Source: Streptococcus sp. DD13 (lineage in GTDB: Bacteria; Bacillota; Bacilli; Lactobacillales; Streptococcaceae). From it: a DNA stretch of 32,211 bases. Each line of letters opens with the position of its first letter. The stretch's first letter is position 1. The DNA is taken from positions 561,838 through 594,048 of the forward strand of contig NZ_KQ969506.1 of NCBI RefSeq assembly GCF_001578875.1. The letters are read 5' to 3'. This document shows positions 17,500-27,391 of the stretch, one piece after another. The notes beneath the pieces were generated by a model. It ran no database searches, was not told the DNA's origin, and was given only the letters and a program-made list of their open reading frames with translations. A program made the translations under genes and the position numbers.

Positions 17500-18336
17500 A
17501 TGCTCAAACTCTTAGCCCTCGATATGGACGGCACCCTGCTCAACTCAGCTAAGGAGATCAGCCCTGCCAATCGCAAGACTATCCAAGAGCTCGTCAAGAC
17601 TGGTGTCAAGCTCGTCCTGTGTACTGGACGCCCTATCATGGGTGTTAAACCCTATTTCGAGGAATTAGGTCTCAAAGAAGATCAGGAATATATTATCTTG
17701 AACAACGGTTGTACGACCGTTCTCACAAAGGATTGGTCTGTCGTCAACAGTCGGACCCTATCTAATGAAGACGTTCAATTCCTCTATCAAGTGTCGGTTG
17801 AATCTGAGACTTCTCTCACTATTTTCGATGATTCTCACTATATTATCCTGGGTCAAGAACCCAACGAATTGGTCACTTATGATGCTGGGCTTGTCTTTGA
17901 AACACCTTTCCAACAAAGCTTAGAAGATTGCCTTCAGAACGTACGGAACTACCAAGTGATGTTTGTCGCTGAAAAGGAAAAGTTAGACCGTTTCCAAAAA
18001 CAGTATGAAACTAGCTTATCTAAACGATTTACAACCGTCCGCTCCCAAGATTATCTCTTTGAAGCCCTCCCCCTTGGAACCACAAAGGCGACAGCACTTG
18101 AAGCCCTTGCGCAACAGCTCGGTATCCTTCCATCCGAAATCATGGCCATAGGGGATGCCAATAACGATATTGAAATGCTCTCTTATGCTGGATTGGGCAT
18201 CGCCATGGGAAACGCCCCTGAACACATCCAAGCATTGGCAGACGATGTGACGGATACCAATGATCGTGATGGGGTGGCCAAAGCCATCAATCACTATATC
18301 CTAACAAAAAATAAAACAGAAATGAGGTCTTTATGA
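17500..18336 (+). CDS. Cof-type HAD-superfamily phosphatase (YidA-like)
   Basis: This 278-residue cytoplasmic sugar/flavin phosphatase belongs to the Cof/YidA group (HAD class IIB). Motif I is LDMDGTLLN with the nucleophile Asp8 and acid Asp10. Motif II is VLCTGRP. Motif III is the Lys in [11 protein letters not shown], and motif IV is [11 protein letters not shown] cap domain lies between residues about 85 and 185. The stop codon overlaps the pepT start (ATGA), giving tight translational coupling. Substrate not determinable. Confidence 0.9.
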   Translation: MLKLLALDMDGTLLNSAKEISPANRKTIQELVKTGVKLVLCTGRPIMGVKPYFEELGLKEDQEYIILNNGCTTVLTKDWSVVNSRTLSNEDVQFLYQVSVESETSLTIFDDSHYIILGQEPNELVTYDAGLVFETPFQQSLEDCLQNVRNYQVMFVAEKEKLDRFQKQYETSLSKRFTTVRSQDYLFEALPLGTTKATALEALAQQLGILPSEIMAIGDANNDIEMLSYAGLGIAMGNAPEHIQALADDVTDTNDRDGVAKAINHYILTKNKTEMRSL

Positions 18337-19556
18337 AATACCCTAACCTACTCGAACGCTTCCTTGTTTACGTAAAAGAAAATACACGCTCAGATGAGTT
18401 TTCTACCACAACTCCTAGCACCTATAGTCAAGTGGAATTTGCACAAAACATCCTGATTCCTGAGATGAACCGTATCGGCCTTAAAGACGTCCACTATCTG
18501 CCGAATGGTTTTGCCATCGGGACACTTCCTGCAAACGATCCTAACCTGACTCGAAAGATTGGGTTTATCGCCCATATGGACACAGCAGACTTCAATGCCC
18601 AAGGGATCTCTCCACAAGTGATCGAATCATACAATGGACAGCCTATCCCACTTGGAACATCTGGTTTTGAACTCAATGAAAAAGACTTCCCTCAATTAGC
18701 TAACTATGTAGGCCAAACACTGATCACTACAGACGGAACAACCCTACTTGGATCAGATGACAAGTCCGGGATCGCAGAAATCATGACAGCGATTGAATAT
18801 TTAGTTCATCACCCTGAACTGAAGCACTGTGAAATTCGTGTTGGGTTTGGTCCAGACGAAGAAATCGGTGTCGGAGCCGATAAATTTGATGTCGAAGATT
18901 TTAATGTTGACTTTGCCTATACAATGGATGGGGGCCCACTTGGTGAGCTACAATATGAAACCTTCAGTGCTGCCGCAGCACGCTTGAAATTTATTGGCCG
19001 TAATGTGCATCCTGGTACAGCTAAAGACCAGATGATCAACGCCTTACAATTGGCAACCGACTTGCACAATCAGCTCCCAGAAGGAGATCGTCCGGAAAAA
19101 ACCGATGGTTACCAAGGCTTTTATCACTTGCAAACGATCAATGGAACGGTCGAAGAAGCCACTTCTTCCTATATCATTCGTGACTTTGATAAGGAGACTT
19201 TCCAAGAACGTAAAAACACGATCCAAAAGATTGTGGATCAGATGAACCAAGACTTAGGCAGCGAGCGCGTGCTTTTGGAACTCTTTGACCAATACTATAA
19301 CATGAGAGAAATCATCGAAAAAGATATGACACCTGTGACTCTGGCCAAAGAGGCCATGGAGAAATTGGATATCAAACCAATCATCGCACCAATCCGTGGC
19401 GGAACAGACGGCTCCAAACTATCCTTCATGGGCATTCCAACTCCTAATATCTTTGCTGGTGGAGAAAATATGCATGGACGTTTTGAATTTGTCAGCCTAG
19501 AAACCATGGAAAAGGCAACAGATGTCATCATCGAAATCGTATCACACCCCGCCTAA
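18333..19556 (+). CDS. pepT: Peptidase T (tripeptide aminopeptidase)
   Basis: This 407-residue zinc-dependent M20 exopeptidase releases the N-terminal residue from tripeptides in the cytosol. Metal and catalytic motifs are IAHMDTADF (about 75), [13 protein letters not shown] (about 140), [11 protein letters not shown] (about 173), [14 protein letters not shown] (about 196) and a C-terminal [10 protein letters not shown]. Length is that of the family. It overlaps the phosphatase gene by 4 nt and ends just before a strong terminator. Confidence 0.97.
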   Translation: MKYPNLLERFLVYVKENTRSDEFSTTTPSTYSQVEFAQNILIPEMNRIGLKDVHYLPNGFAIGTLPANDPNLTRKIGFIAHMDTADFNAQGISPQVIESYNGQPIPLGTSGFELNEKDFPQLANYVGQTLITTDGTTLLGSDDKSGIAEIMTAIEYLVHHPELKHCEIRVGFGPDEEIGVGADKFDVEDFNVDFAYTMDGGPLGELQYETFSAAAARLKFIGRNVHPGTAKDQMINALQLATDLHNQLPEGDRPEKTDGYQGFYHLQTINGTVEEATSSYIIRDFDKETFQERKNTIQKIVDQMNQDLGSERVLLELFDQYYNMREIIEKDMTPVTLAKEAMEKLDIKPIIAPIRGGTDGSKLSFMGIPTPNIFAGGENMHGRFEFVSLETMEKATDVIIEIVSHPA

Positions 19557-19574
19557 ATCCATCCTAAATAAGAC

Positions 19575-19611
19575 GCTTCATCCAAGACCTTGTTCGGTCA
19601 CAAGATGAAGC
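19575..19611 (+). terminator. Rho-independent terminator after pepT
   Basis: GCTTCATC and GATGAAGC form the outer 8-bp stem, with an inner GACC/GGTC stem, followed by ATTTTATTTT. It closes the HAD-pepT unit. Confidence 0.85.
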
Positions 19612-19673
19612 ATTTTATTTTGCGAGGATCTCTTTTGCTTGAAAATCATTCACTCCGCCGTCTCATCCGGACA

Positions 19674-19702
19674 TTGCAGGACCTAGGCAAATTTGATAAA
19701 AT
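19674..19702 (+). promoter_or_regulatory. Promoter of mntE-like gene
   Basis: -35 TTGCAG (19674-19679) and -10 TAAAAT (19697-19702) are 17 bp apart, with TGA giving an extended -10. The leader to the ATG at 19728 is short (about 20 nt). Confidence 0.72.
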
Positions 19703-19727
19703 AAAAGCTATATTTATTGGAGGAATC

Positions 19728-20936
19728 ATGGAAACATCATCTGTCTCAAATTTAAAACTAGCAGAGAGGGGCGCCGTCGTATCAATCGTTGCCTATATCT
19801 TGCTGTCCGCTGCCAAGCTCATTGCTGGAAATCAATTTCACTCTGACTCATTGACGGCAGATGCCTATAACAACATTTCAGATATCATTGGCAATATCGC
19901 CATCCTGATCGGACTTCGAATGGCCCAGCGACCAGCTGATACAGACCATCGATTTGGACATTGGAAAATGGAGGATTTGGCCAGTCTTATCACCTCATTT
20001 ATCATGTTTGTCGTAGGTTTTCAAGTTCTCCAAACAACGATTTTAAAATTATTTAGCAATGAAAAGACTGAAATCGACCTTTTGGGAGCAGTTGTAGGAA
20101 TCATTTCAGCCATTATTATGCTTGGAGTCTACTTCTACAATCGCAGCCTGGCTAAGCGTGCGCATTCAAACGGACTCATGTCTGCCGCTAAAGATAACTT
20201 ATCTGATGCAGTCACGTCCATCGGTACCTCTATTGCCATCATCGCTTCTGCCTTAAATTTTCCCCAAGTCGACAAGCTCACAGCCATCATTATTACCTTC
20301 TTTATCTTGAAGACGGCTTATGATATCTTCATGGAGAGCTTCTTTACCCTGTCAGATGGATTTGATGAGCACCTCCTGCAATCCTACCAAGCAGATATCC
20401 TGCAGATTCCAAAAGTCATGGCGATAAAGTCTCAGCGAGGACGGACCTATGGTGCTAATATCTATCTAGACCTTGTTTTGGAGATGAATCCGGACTTATC
20501 GGTTTATGAAAGCCATGAGATTACCGAGCAGGTAGAAGAACTTTTAAAAGACAAGTATGGCGTATTTGATGTAGATATCCATGTAGAGCCTTCTGAAATT
20601 CCTCATGATGAAATGTATGAACATGTCTTTGACAAACTCTACCGGTTTGAATCGCAATTTCAAGCGCACGAGGAGGGTTACCAAGACTTACTAGATGAGA
20701 ACTATCTCTTCATCGATCACAAAGGGCATTATCTCAATAAAGAAGAAACCCTTTCGTGTCACAAGGAACAATCGGTCTATCTCAAGCACTACCGGATGAT
20801 TTCGATCAGTCAGAAGTCCAAGCTTGTGACTTTTGAAATCGGAGATAAAGTACACACTTCCTTATGGAGACGACATGAACAATGGCAGGTGGTCTTTCAC
20901 CAAGCCTCTCTCAAAGAAAGTAGCCCAAAAAGCTGA
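19728..20936 (+). CDS. mntE: Manganese-efflux cation diffusion facilitator MntE
   Basis: This 402-residue CDF antiporter resembles pneumococcal MntE, which exports Mn2+ and protects against Mn/Zn imbalance and oxidative stress. Six membrane segments fill residues about 15-215. The transport site has Asp45 and Asn49 in ADAYNNISD (TM2) and two Asp in KDNLSDAVTS (TM5); Asn in place of an acidic residue is the Mn-type signature. HRFGHWKMEDL follows TM2-3. A cytoplasmic dimerisation domain occupies about 215-300, and an extra 100-residue tail follows. The ATG at 19728 is chosen for its GGAGG 5 nt upstream; an open frame extends further but would cross the promoter. Confidence 0.9.
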   Translation: METSSVSNLKLAERGAVVSIVAYILLSAAKLIAGNQFHSDSLTADAYNNISDIIGNIAILIGLRMAQRPADTDHRFGHWKMEDLASLITSFIMFVVGFQVLQTTILKLFSNEKTEIDLLGAVVGIISAIIMLGVYFYNRSLAKRAHSNGLMSAAKDNLSDAVTSIGTSIAIIASALNFPQVDKLTAIIITFFILKTAYDIFMESFFTLSDGFDEHLLQSYQADILQIPKVMAIKSQRGRTYGANIYLDLVLEMNPDLSVYESHEITEQVEELLKDKYGVFDVDIHVEPSEIPHDEMYEHVFDKLYRFESQFQAHEEGYQDLLDENYLFIDHKGHYLNKEETLSCHKEQSVYLKHYRMISISQKSKLVTFEIGDKVHTSLWRRHEQWQVVFHQASLKESSPKS

Positions 20937-21000
20937 TGAAAATCAGCCTAGTAGAGCCCACTCAACCACTGCGTCTTGCTCGACCATCCAAAAACAATTA

Positions 21001-21028
21001 AGAGGCTAGGACTTTTGTCCCAGCCTCT
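21001..21028. terminator. Bidirectional terminator between convergent mntE and mtlD
   Basis: AGAGGCTAGGAC and GTCCCAGCCTCT pair with one A-C mismatch around a TTTT loop. T6 follows on the plus strand and there are shorter A/T runs on the other side. This is the common streptococcal GAGGCTGGGAC-type terminator serving both convergent genes. Confidence 0.85.
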
Positions 21029-21065
21029 TTTTTCTTCATCATTCATAGGTTCAGTGACAGCGTTC

Positions 21066-22214
21066 TTATGAAACTGCTTCTATCGCTGCCACCACTTCAG
21101 CCACTAAAGCGGCATCTGTCAGACCAGTTACTTCTTCTACAACCGTTTTTAAGGGTTTTTCCTTGAGTAAAGACTGCAATTCTACCGATTGAGGGTCACT
21201 CGCATCCTCATAATGAAAGACGTAAGCAACCGTTTGTAAAAGATTAGAATAATCTAAACCACGCTCTTTCAATTCCCGAATTGGACGAATAAAGCGCTCA
21301 TCATATCCCAACTTCCGGATCGGAGTACGCGCCACACGACTGACTTCATCGACAATGAAGGGATTTTCAAAACGACTGATGATGACTTTATGATACTCCA
21401 CCAAAGCCTGTTCTTCAAAGCCCCATTTAGCGATCAAAAGGCTTCGAATCTCTGCTAAAACCGCTTCTACCTTTTCTTTGACGGTTGAATTTTGCAGGGC
21501 TTGCAAAATCGTCTCAGCTCCGAAAAAAGCTCCTGTATAGGCAGACGTTGCATGCCCTGAGTTGACAGAAAATAGTTTTCGCTCGATAAAAGGCTCTAAA
21601 TCCGCTTCATAATGAACCTCTTTCAATTTCAAGGATGGGTTCTTCATTCGACTCGTTTCAACGACCCATTCTTTAAACGGCTCTACCACTACAAAGAGAG
21701 GATCCTCATGGCTTTGGGCAGGAACGATTCGATCCACGGCTGCATTGGGAAAGCCGACATATGCTTCAACATAGGCTAATCCTTCAGAAGAGAGGTATTT
21801 TTCCACTTCTTTTTTTAGGAACTGAGAGCCACCAATCATATTTTCACAAGCTAAAACATCGATCGCTTGATGATTTCCAGATTGGCGACGCGCTTCAATA
21901 CCTTTGGCAATCAATTCTGCGATATAGGGAAGAATATTCGGACCAATCGCTGTCGTAATAATATCTGCTTCAGCAATAGCCGCTACTACTTCTTCTGGTT
22001 CTTTAGCATTGTTAAATCCGCGAACACCTGATACAGCAATCTGACGTTTCCCTTCTTCAGCGATTTCAATCTCATAACTATGACGCTCATTTAAAGCATC
22101 GATGATCTTTTCATTCACATCTACAAAGGCAATTTCAAAACCATTTTCAAAGAGGACTTCTCCAATGAAACCTCGACCGATATTTCCAGCACCAAAATGT
22201 ACAGCTTTTCTCAT
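21066..22214 (-). CDS. mtlD: Mannitol-1-phosphate 5-dehydrogenase
   Basis: This 382-residue enzyme oxidises mannitol-1-phosphate to fructose-6-phosphate with NAD+, feeding glycolysis. The N-terminal Rossmann motif is [14 protein letters not shown]. The catalytic region has Lys in [18 protein letters not shown]. Family length is normal. It is last in the mtlA-mtlR-mtlF-mtlD operon, 10 bp after mtlF. Confidence 0.96.
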   Translation of the reverse strand: MRKAVHFGAGNIGRGFIGEVLFENGFEIAFVDVNEKIIDALNERHSYEIEIAEEGKRQIAVSGVRGFNNAKEPEEVVAAIAEADIITTAIGPNILPYIAELIAKGIEARRQSGNHQAIDVLACENMIGGSQFLKKEVEKYLSSEGLAYVEAYVGFPNAAVDRIVPAQSHEDPLFVVVEPFKEWVVETSRMKNPSLKLKEVHYEADLEPFIERKLFSVNSGHATSAYTGAFFGAETILQALQNSTVKEKVEAVLAEIRSLLIAKWGFEEQALVEYHKVIISRFENPFIVDEVSRVARTPIRKLGYDERFIRPIRELKERGLDYSNLLQTVAYVFHYEDASDPQSVELQSLLKEKPLKTVVEEVTGLTDAALVAEVVAAIEAVS

Positions 22215-22224
22215 GATTTTCTCC

Positions 22225-22662
22225 TTATGCTACACCATTTAGCAAGTCCACTACTTGATCGACCGATTGCGCATCAGCTAGCTTAACCACATTGTCCACA
22301 TCCGCACAAAAGATCGAAATCTTTTGAATGATTTCTAAATGTTCATCACCTAGACCTGCAATGCCAAAGAGGACTGTAGCAACCTTTGGTTCTTCTTCTG
22401 TCCCGAAGTTCACCCCTGCCGGAACTTGCACGATTGTGATTCCAGAGGAAAGCACTTCTTTTTTAGCTGCATCCGTACCATGTGGGATCGCAATGAAATT
22501 CCCCATGTAAACGGATAATTCATTGTTCCGTTCTACCATTGCATCAATATAAGCCGGATTAACGTGTCCTGCTTCTACAAGTTGAGCGCCACAGTAGCGG
22601 ATTGCTTCTTCTTTCGTTGAAAAAGCTTGATTTAATTTGACAAGTTCTTTTTGAAATTCCAT
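22225..22662 (-). CDS. mtlF: Mannitol PTS EIIA component
   Basis: This 145-residue cytoplasmic EIIA protein relays phosphate from HPr to the EIIB domain of MtlA. The active-site His61 is in [13 protein letters not shown]. The neighbouring [13 protein letters not shown] and [13 protein letters not shown] segments are typical. The start lies 1 nt after the mtlR stop, with GGAG inside the mtlR end, so translation is coupled. Confidence 0.95.
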   Translation of the reverse strand: MEFQKELVKLNQAFSTKEEAIRYCGAQLVEAGHVNPAYIDAMVERNNELSVYMGNFIAIPHGTDAAKKEVLSSGITIVQVPAGVNFGTEEEPKVATVLFGIAGLGDEHLEIIQKISIFCADVDNVVKLADAQSVDQVVDLLNGVA

Positions 22663-22663
22663 C

Positions 22664-24616
22664 TTAATTCTCCAATTTCTTGATTTTTTCGTTAAAGATT
22701 GTATTTAATAATTGATATAGGATTTCTTGATTTCCCGCCCGGTAGATTTCAGTATAAAGTTTGCTTTCCAAGATAGATTGGCTGATGGCTGTCATCAATT
22801 CCCGCACTTCTTCTTCTTCTTCATTTTTGGTCAACATCACCAGAATCCGCTGGACTTTTTCTAAAGAATGATTCATCGACCGTGCCTCAATGACCTGGTT
22901 CAATTCGACAATTAGAAAATGACTCGTTTCAACCTTGCTAGACTGGCTATGAAGGAGGGCGAGATTGGTATCTGGAATTGCTAGAGGACTCACCTCGAAA
23001 CGATCAATCAGCTTTTGACTCAGATAATCCGTATCCGTCACAAAGGGCAATTGTCGAACTAAAGCCGCAACAGTCTCTTCAAAGGTGGATGGATTTTTGA
23101 GTGATATCAGTTGAAAATGCTGCAAAATCAGACTCGAAGCCGCTAAATAGCGTTGCAAATCAAAGGTCTCCTTTAAGAGAGGATCTTCTCGCCTTTGAAC
23201 CGTTCGATTGATTTGAACATCCTGTAATTTCTCCTGCAACTCAATCATCTCATTGGTCGATGGAAAGGTGGAAATTAGCTCCAGCTGATAGCCAGAAAGA
23301 GGCTTTGTAGCCAGACAATAATCATAACTATCAATGTCTTCCTGATCCAACTGATTACTCGATACCACACGGACTTCTTCCACAAAGGGGGCGACACTTT
23401 CAATCTTTGAAACAAGGACACTAGTCATTAGTGGACGTTCATCTGTCACTAATAACAAGCGAATCGGATAGATATCCGGACTCCTACGTAGACTCGAGGC
23501 AAAATGAAGGGAAATCATCGCATACTCGTACTCATTTTGAAGATAGACGGGAAAGATATCTTTCACCAGTTGGCTCACCAGCCGATGTAAATAGGCATTT
23601 TTCTGTGCAGCCAGATAGGCGACATTGTCCGTTGAAAAGACAGGAAATAAAATCGGTACTGCTAAAGCAAGTCGCAAGTGATGAAAAAGAAAGGTAAATA
23701 AGATCTGATCTCGCATAAAATCAATCTTAGTAAAGCGCGAAACGCTGTCTATCAGTTGACGAACCCGGTAATAAAATTCACTGTCAAAGCGCTCCTGAAA
23801 TAAGGGGATTTCTTGTCTCTTTAGAACCATCTCATCCATCACTTCCGCCATGTAAACAATCTCAGATAGATTGTAGAACTGACGACTTTTTTCAGATAAG
23901 CTGGTAAACAAGATTTGAGACCAGTCTAAGGCTCGTTTAGAGACATTTGACGCTTGTCGGATTTCTAATGAATTATCCGCTAAAGAAAGTAATATGGTCA
24001 TGAACTGCTGGATCTTGGGATCCATGTCTTGGAGCAATCCTTCTCCCGCTTTCAAGCATTCCCTACAAATGGAGACATGCTCCTCTTCTAAAACAGAGAA
24101 CCCCTCCAACTGACCGCTGGAAAACTGACTGATCGAAATGGCATTGGTCAACAAAATGGCTAATAACCGTCTTTTTAAGCCCGGATCCCCCTGAACCAAA
24201 TAGCCTTTTGTCCGACTCATGGTTAGACCAAATTCATTCAAACGATCTTCGATCATCGCGATATCTTGAATAATGGTCACATTGGAGACCTGGAGGGTAT
24301 CCTGCAAAACCTCATTGGTCACGGGTTCCGTCCGACTTAATAAAAGATAAGAAAGCTGAATCAACCTCCGGCTGGAACCTTCTGAACGATCCAAATTTTC
24401 CTTTTCTAATAGCGACAAATCTCCCTTAAGATAATACCGTCTCCCTTCCTTGACTAAAGAAATTCCTTCATTTTCTAATGTAGCGGTCAAGTCGGAAAGT
24501 GTCCGATAGACTGTTCTAGTGGAGACTTGAAGGATATTCATCATCTCCTTTAAGGAAAGCTTTCCCATATTTAGGAAAGCTTTAATCAATTGTTCTTCAC
24601 GATTTGTTAATAGCAT
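22664..24616 (-). CDS. mtlR: Mannitol operon transcriptional activator MtlR
   Basis: This 650-residue PRD-type activator has an N-terminal DeoR/HTH_11 wing-helix (about 1-60) and a second HTH-like region (about 85-145). Two PTS regulation domains follow (about 190-290 and 300-380), then an EIIB-Gat-like segment (about 385-450) and an EIIA-like C-terminus (about 490-640). PRD II retains its histidines (HH at 312-313, H371). PRD I has YMAEVM where a His is usual. The EIIB-like P-loop has [13 protein letters not shown] with no Cys at the expected place. Regulation by phosphorylation may therefore rest on PRD II and EIIA. It sits between mtlA and mtlF. Confidence 0.92.
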   Translation of the reverse strand: MLLTNREEQLIKAFLNMGKLSLKEMMNILQVSTRTVYRTLSDLTATLENEGISLVKEGRRYYLKGDLSLLEKENLDRSEGSSRRLIQLSYLLLSRTEPVTNEVLQDTLQVSNVTIIQDIAMIEDRLNEFGLTMSRTKGYLVQGDPGLKRRLLAILLTNAISISQFSSGQLEGFSVLEEEHVSICRECLKAGEGLLQDMDPKIQQFMTILLSLADNSLEIRQASNVSKRALDWSQILFTSLSEKSRQFYNLSEIVYMAEVMDEMVLKRQEIPLFQERFDSEFYYRVRQLIDSVSRFTKIDFMRDQILFTFLFHHLRLALAVPILFPVFSTDNVAYLAAQKNAYLHRLVSQLVKDIFPVYLQNEYEYAMISLHFASSLRRSPDIYPIRLLLVTDERPLMTSVLVSKIESVAPFVEEVRVVSSNQLDQEDIDSYDYCLATKPLSGYQLELISTFPSTNEMIELQEKLQDVQINRTVQRREDPLLKETFDLQRYLAASSLILQHFQLISLKNPSTFEETVAALVRQLPFVTDTDYLSQKLIDRFEVSPLAIPDTNLALLHSQSSKVETSHFLIVELNQVIEARSMNHSLEKVQRILVMLTKNEEEEEVRELMTAISQSILESKLYTEIYRAGNQEILYQLLNTIFNEKIKKLEN

Positions 24617-24652
24617 GCCTCTATTATACTACTTTATCACTTACCAGACAGC

Positions 24653-26413
24653 TTATTTGTGCATCCGTGCGACCATTTTGTCGTATTCTGGAGTAGTAAC
24701 TAGGCTATCCACCACTAATAGTTGAGCATGGGGAGCTGCTGCTTGAACAGCCGCTTGGTTTGCGATCGTGGTCACAACCATGATATTTTTTGAATTGTGC
24801 TCATGTAAATCCGTGTTTGGAAGGCTGATGACTGGAATTTTAATCTCATTGCGACGGAAGATTGCTCGTAGTGTTTCTTGTCCCATCGTAGCGGATCCTT
24901 GTGCTTGCTCATAAGCAAAGACAACCTCATCAATAAAGTTTAAATCTAACGTTGCTTCAGCCGTTGCCACTTCTTCTACAGCCACTGTCGAAACAGACTC
25001 GTTTTTCAACTGTGATACAATCTCATCATATTTTGGTGACGTCAAGAAATTATCTACAGCCACATGAATAGCCCGTGGAGTCCGTTGAGCTGCCCGATCA
25101 GCCAGTTCTTCTTGAGTGACAATCAACGTATAATCCGTGTCCTCAAGTGTTGAGATAGCTTGGTTGCTAACAGGGATATCCAGTCCCGCCTTTTTCACTT
25201 TGTCTCGTAGAAGAGAAGCCCCCATAGCTGAACTTCCCATCCCAGCGTCACAAGCAAAGATAATTCGTTTTACAGATTCTTGTGAGATCCCTTGTTCGAC
25301 AGAAGCTTGTGGAAGAGCTTGACCTTTAGACTGTGCCTTCGCTGCAGACGTTGCAGCTTGAGCAGCTTCTAAGCTATCTTCTTCGGACTTGTCAAAACGA
25401 AGGATAAGGGCAGCGACCGCAAAGGAAACTGCTGCAGCAATCAGAACACCTGCCAATACAACCAAGTGTGGCATCAAGCCTTTTGGTGCCATCCCCATAA
25501 TGGCAATAATGGATCCTGGTGAAGCTGGAGCTGTCAGACCGGCTCCCAATAGCTGGAAGGTAAAGGTTCCTGATACACCACCTGCAATAACCGCAAGGAA
25601 CATTGCCGGTTTCATCATCACATATGGGAAGTAAATTTCATGAATCCCTCCAAAGAAGTGGATGATCATGGCACCCCATGAAGAGGATTTCGCTGTCCCA
25701 CGACCAAAGAAGGCATATGCCAACAAGATCCCAAGACCTGGACCAGGGTTTGCTTCCAGCAAGAAGAGGATTGATTTTCCAAGTTCGGTAGCTTGTTGCG
25801 TTCCAATTGGTGTCAGGATACCATGGTTCAACGCATTGTTCAAGAACAAGACCTTTGCAGGTTCAATAATGATATTGGTCAATGGCAAGAGGGAGATACT
25901 CATCAGGAAGTCAACCCCCTGGCTCACCCACTCCGTAAGGGAGGATACAACCGGACCAACCGCATAGAATGAGAAGATCATTAAGCCAAAGGCCAAGAAA
26001 CCAGCAGAAAAGTTGTTGACCAACATTTCAAAACCAGGACGGATCTTTGGTTGAACAGCTTGATCAAATTTTTTCATCAACCAGGCTGTCAACGGACCCA
26101 TAATCATCGCACCGATAATCATGGTGACATTCGAACCTTGGATAGCTCCAAATGCAGCCGCTGCTGCAACGACGCCTCCGCGGTGACCATAGATATTAAA
26201 TCCACCTGTAAACCCAATCAAGAGCGGAATGACGTAGGTCAACATCGGACCAACCATGGTACTCAACTCTTTATTTGGCAAATACCCACTATCAATAAAT
26301 AAAGCAGCCAAGACACCCCAAGCAATCAAAGCAGGGATATTGGGCATCACCATGTTAGACAGTGAGGTTCCTAGTTTTTGAAGTCTCACTCGAAATGAAG
26401 TATTGTTTTGCAT
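24653..26413 (-). CDS. mtlA: Mannitol PTS permease EIICB with a second, degenerate EIIB-like domain
   Basis: This 586-residue membrane protein imports and phosphorylates mannitol. The EIIC domain (about 1-340) carries the substrate motif GGIHEIYFPYVMM (255-267). An Ala/Gln-rich linker (345-380) leads to EIIB (381-470) with the phosphocysteine P-loop FACDAGMGSSAMG (Cys388). Residues about 490-586 repeat the EIIB pattern: FAYEQAQGSATMG aligns with the P-loop, Tyr501 replaces the Cys, and VVDSLVTTPEYDKMV mirrors AVDNFLTSPKYDEIV. The length (about 590) matches streptococcal MtlA, so the extra domain is probably lineage-wide rather than a local accident. It is the first gene of the operon. Confidence 0.95.
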   Translation of the reverse strand: MQNNTSFRVRLQKLGTSLSNMVMPNIPALIAWGVLAALFIDSGYLPNKELSTMVGPMLTYVIPLLIGFTGGFNIYGHRGGVVAAAAAFGAIQGSNVTMIIGAMIMGPLTAWLMKKFDQAVQPKIRPGFEMLVNNFSAGFLAFGLMIFSFYAVGPVVSSLTEWVSQGVDFLMSISLLPLTNIIIEPAKVLFLNNALNHGILTPIGTQQATELGKSILFLLEANPGPGLGILLAYAFFGRGTAKSSSWGAMIIHFFGGIHEIYFPYVMMKPAMFLAVIAGGVSGTFTFQLLGAGLTAPASPGSIIAIMGMAPKGLMPHLVVLAGVLIAAAVSFAVAALILRFDKSEEDSLEAAQAATSAAKAQSKGQALPQASVEQGISQESVKRIIFACDAGMGSSAMGASLLRDKVKKAGLDIPVSNQAISTLEDTDYTLIVTQEELADRAAQRTPRAIHVAVDNFLTSPKYDEIVSQLKNESVSTVAVEEVATAEATLDLNFIDEVVFAYEQAQGSATMGQETLRAIFRRNEIKIPVISLPNTDLHEHNSKNIMVVTTIANQAAVQAAAPHAQLLVVDSLVTTPEYDKMVARMHK

Positions 26414-26443
26414 TACTCCGTCTCCTTCTTTTTTTATAGTTTT

Positions 26444-26503
26444 ATTATATCCCCCTTTTCTTTCAGAGAAAACTCAAATTTTGGCAGATTTTTTGTGCCA
26501 AAA
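26444..26503 (-). promoter_or_regulatory. mtl promoter and candidate MtlR operator
   Basis: The -10 TATAAT (26444-26449) has no good -35, as expected for an activator-dependent promoter. Upstream, TTTTGGCA (arm) and TGCCAAAA (arm) form a perfect 8-bp inverted repeat with a 9-bp spacer (26479-26503), centred about 45 bp upstream of the -10. It resembles TTGnCA-type MtlR sites in other firmicutes and is the most likely activator site. Confidence 0.6.
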
Positions 26504-26504
26504 A

Positions 26505-26545
26505 AAAGATAGGTCAGAAACACTTCCGTTCCTTTTCCTATCTTT
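26505..26545 (-). terminator. Terminator after the amino-acid ABC operon
   Basis: AAAGATAGG and CCTATCTTT form a 9-bp stem around a 23-nt loop, ending in a run of U on the minus strand. It sits 9 bp past the binding-protein stop and abuts the mtl operator palindrome. Confidence 0.85.
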
Positions 26546-26553
26546 CTTATTTC

Positions 26554-27381
26554 TTAACGAATCTCTGTAGTGGAAACATCATCCCCAAACCACTTTTTAG
26601 AAATCTCCTGGAATTTTCCTTCCGCATAGAGATCTTTAAAGGCTTGGTTGATCTTGCTTACCAAGGTCTTATCTGCCTTCCGTGCTCCAACTGCGAAGGA
26701 CTCGGTTTCAAACCCTGCTGAGAAGACATTGTAGTCGTTTAAAATCCCTTCTTTTTCAAGGTAGTAGTTGGCATAGACACGGTCAATCAAGAGGCCATCA
26801 ATCCGATCATTTTTCAGGTCAATCAAGGCTTCATTGAACGTTTGATATTGATTGGCCTCATTGTTTGCTACCTTATCTTTTAAAATGGCTGGATTGGCTG
26901 CAAAGTCAGCGTAACCAGAAGACCCAGCTTGAGCCCCTAAGGATTTACCTGACATGCCATCCACGGTTGAAATTCCAGAAGATTTCTTGGTTACCAAGAC
27001 TTGTTCATTTTTCATATAAGGATCGGTAAAGAGCACTTTTTCACGACGCTCGTCGGTAGCAGAATAGCCATTCCAAATCAAATCAATGGTGCCTTTATTG
27101 AGTTCAGACTCTTTCATATCCCAATCAATGGGTTGCCACTTAACGGTGATACCGTATTTTGCAAAAACTGCATTGGCCAAGTCAATATCAAAGCCAGCAT
27201 AAGAGCCGTCTTTTTCTTCAAATCCCATAGGAACAAACGTATTATCAAATCCAATCGTGATGGATTTGTTTTTTTCATAATTAGACCAGTTATCGCTATT
27301 GGTCGCACTAGAACTTTGGCCACAGGCTACTAATAGCACAGTCGCAAGACCAGCCATGATCAGTGAGAGTAATTTTTTCAT
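26554..27381 (-). CDS. Amino-acid ABC transporter substrate-binding lipoprotein (cystine/polar type)
   Basis: This 275-residue family-3 extracellular solute-binding protein has lipobox LVACGQ (Cys near residue 20). The body shows the family pattern FDNTFVPMGFEEKDGSYAGFDIDLA, given here as FVPMGFEEKDG and YAGFDIDLA, then SATDERREKVLFTDPY and the C-terminal ISKKWFG. It resembles streptococcal AatB-like cystine or polar amino-acid receptors, but the ligand is inference. The ATG at 27381 is chosen for GGAG 7 nt upstream and a proper signal peptide; an upstream in-frame start gives an unlikely basic extension. It is last in the permease-ATPase-receptor operon. Confidence 0.9.
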   Translation of the reverse strand: MKKLLSLIMAGLATVLLVACGQSSSATNSDNWSNYEKNKSITIGFDNTFVPMGFEEKDGSYAGFDIDLANAVFAKYGITVKWQPIDWDMKESELNKGTIDLIWNGYSATDERREKVLFTDPYMKNEQVLVTKKSSGISTVDGMSGKSLGAQAGSSGYADFAANPAILKDKVANNEANQYQTFNEALIDLKNDRIDGLLIDRVYANYYLEKEGILNDYNVFSAGFETESFAVGARKADKTLVSKINQAFKDLYAEGKFQEISKKWFGDDVSTTEIR

Positions 27382-27391
27382 CTTTTTTCTC

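Noticed and set aside
20931-20946. Hairpin GCTGAT-gaaa-ATCAGC at the mntE stop
   Set aside because: No U-tract follows, and a proper terminator lies 55 bp downstream; likely incidental.
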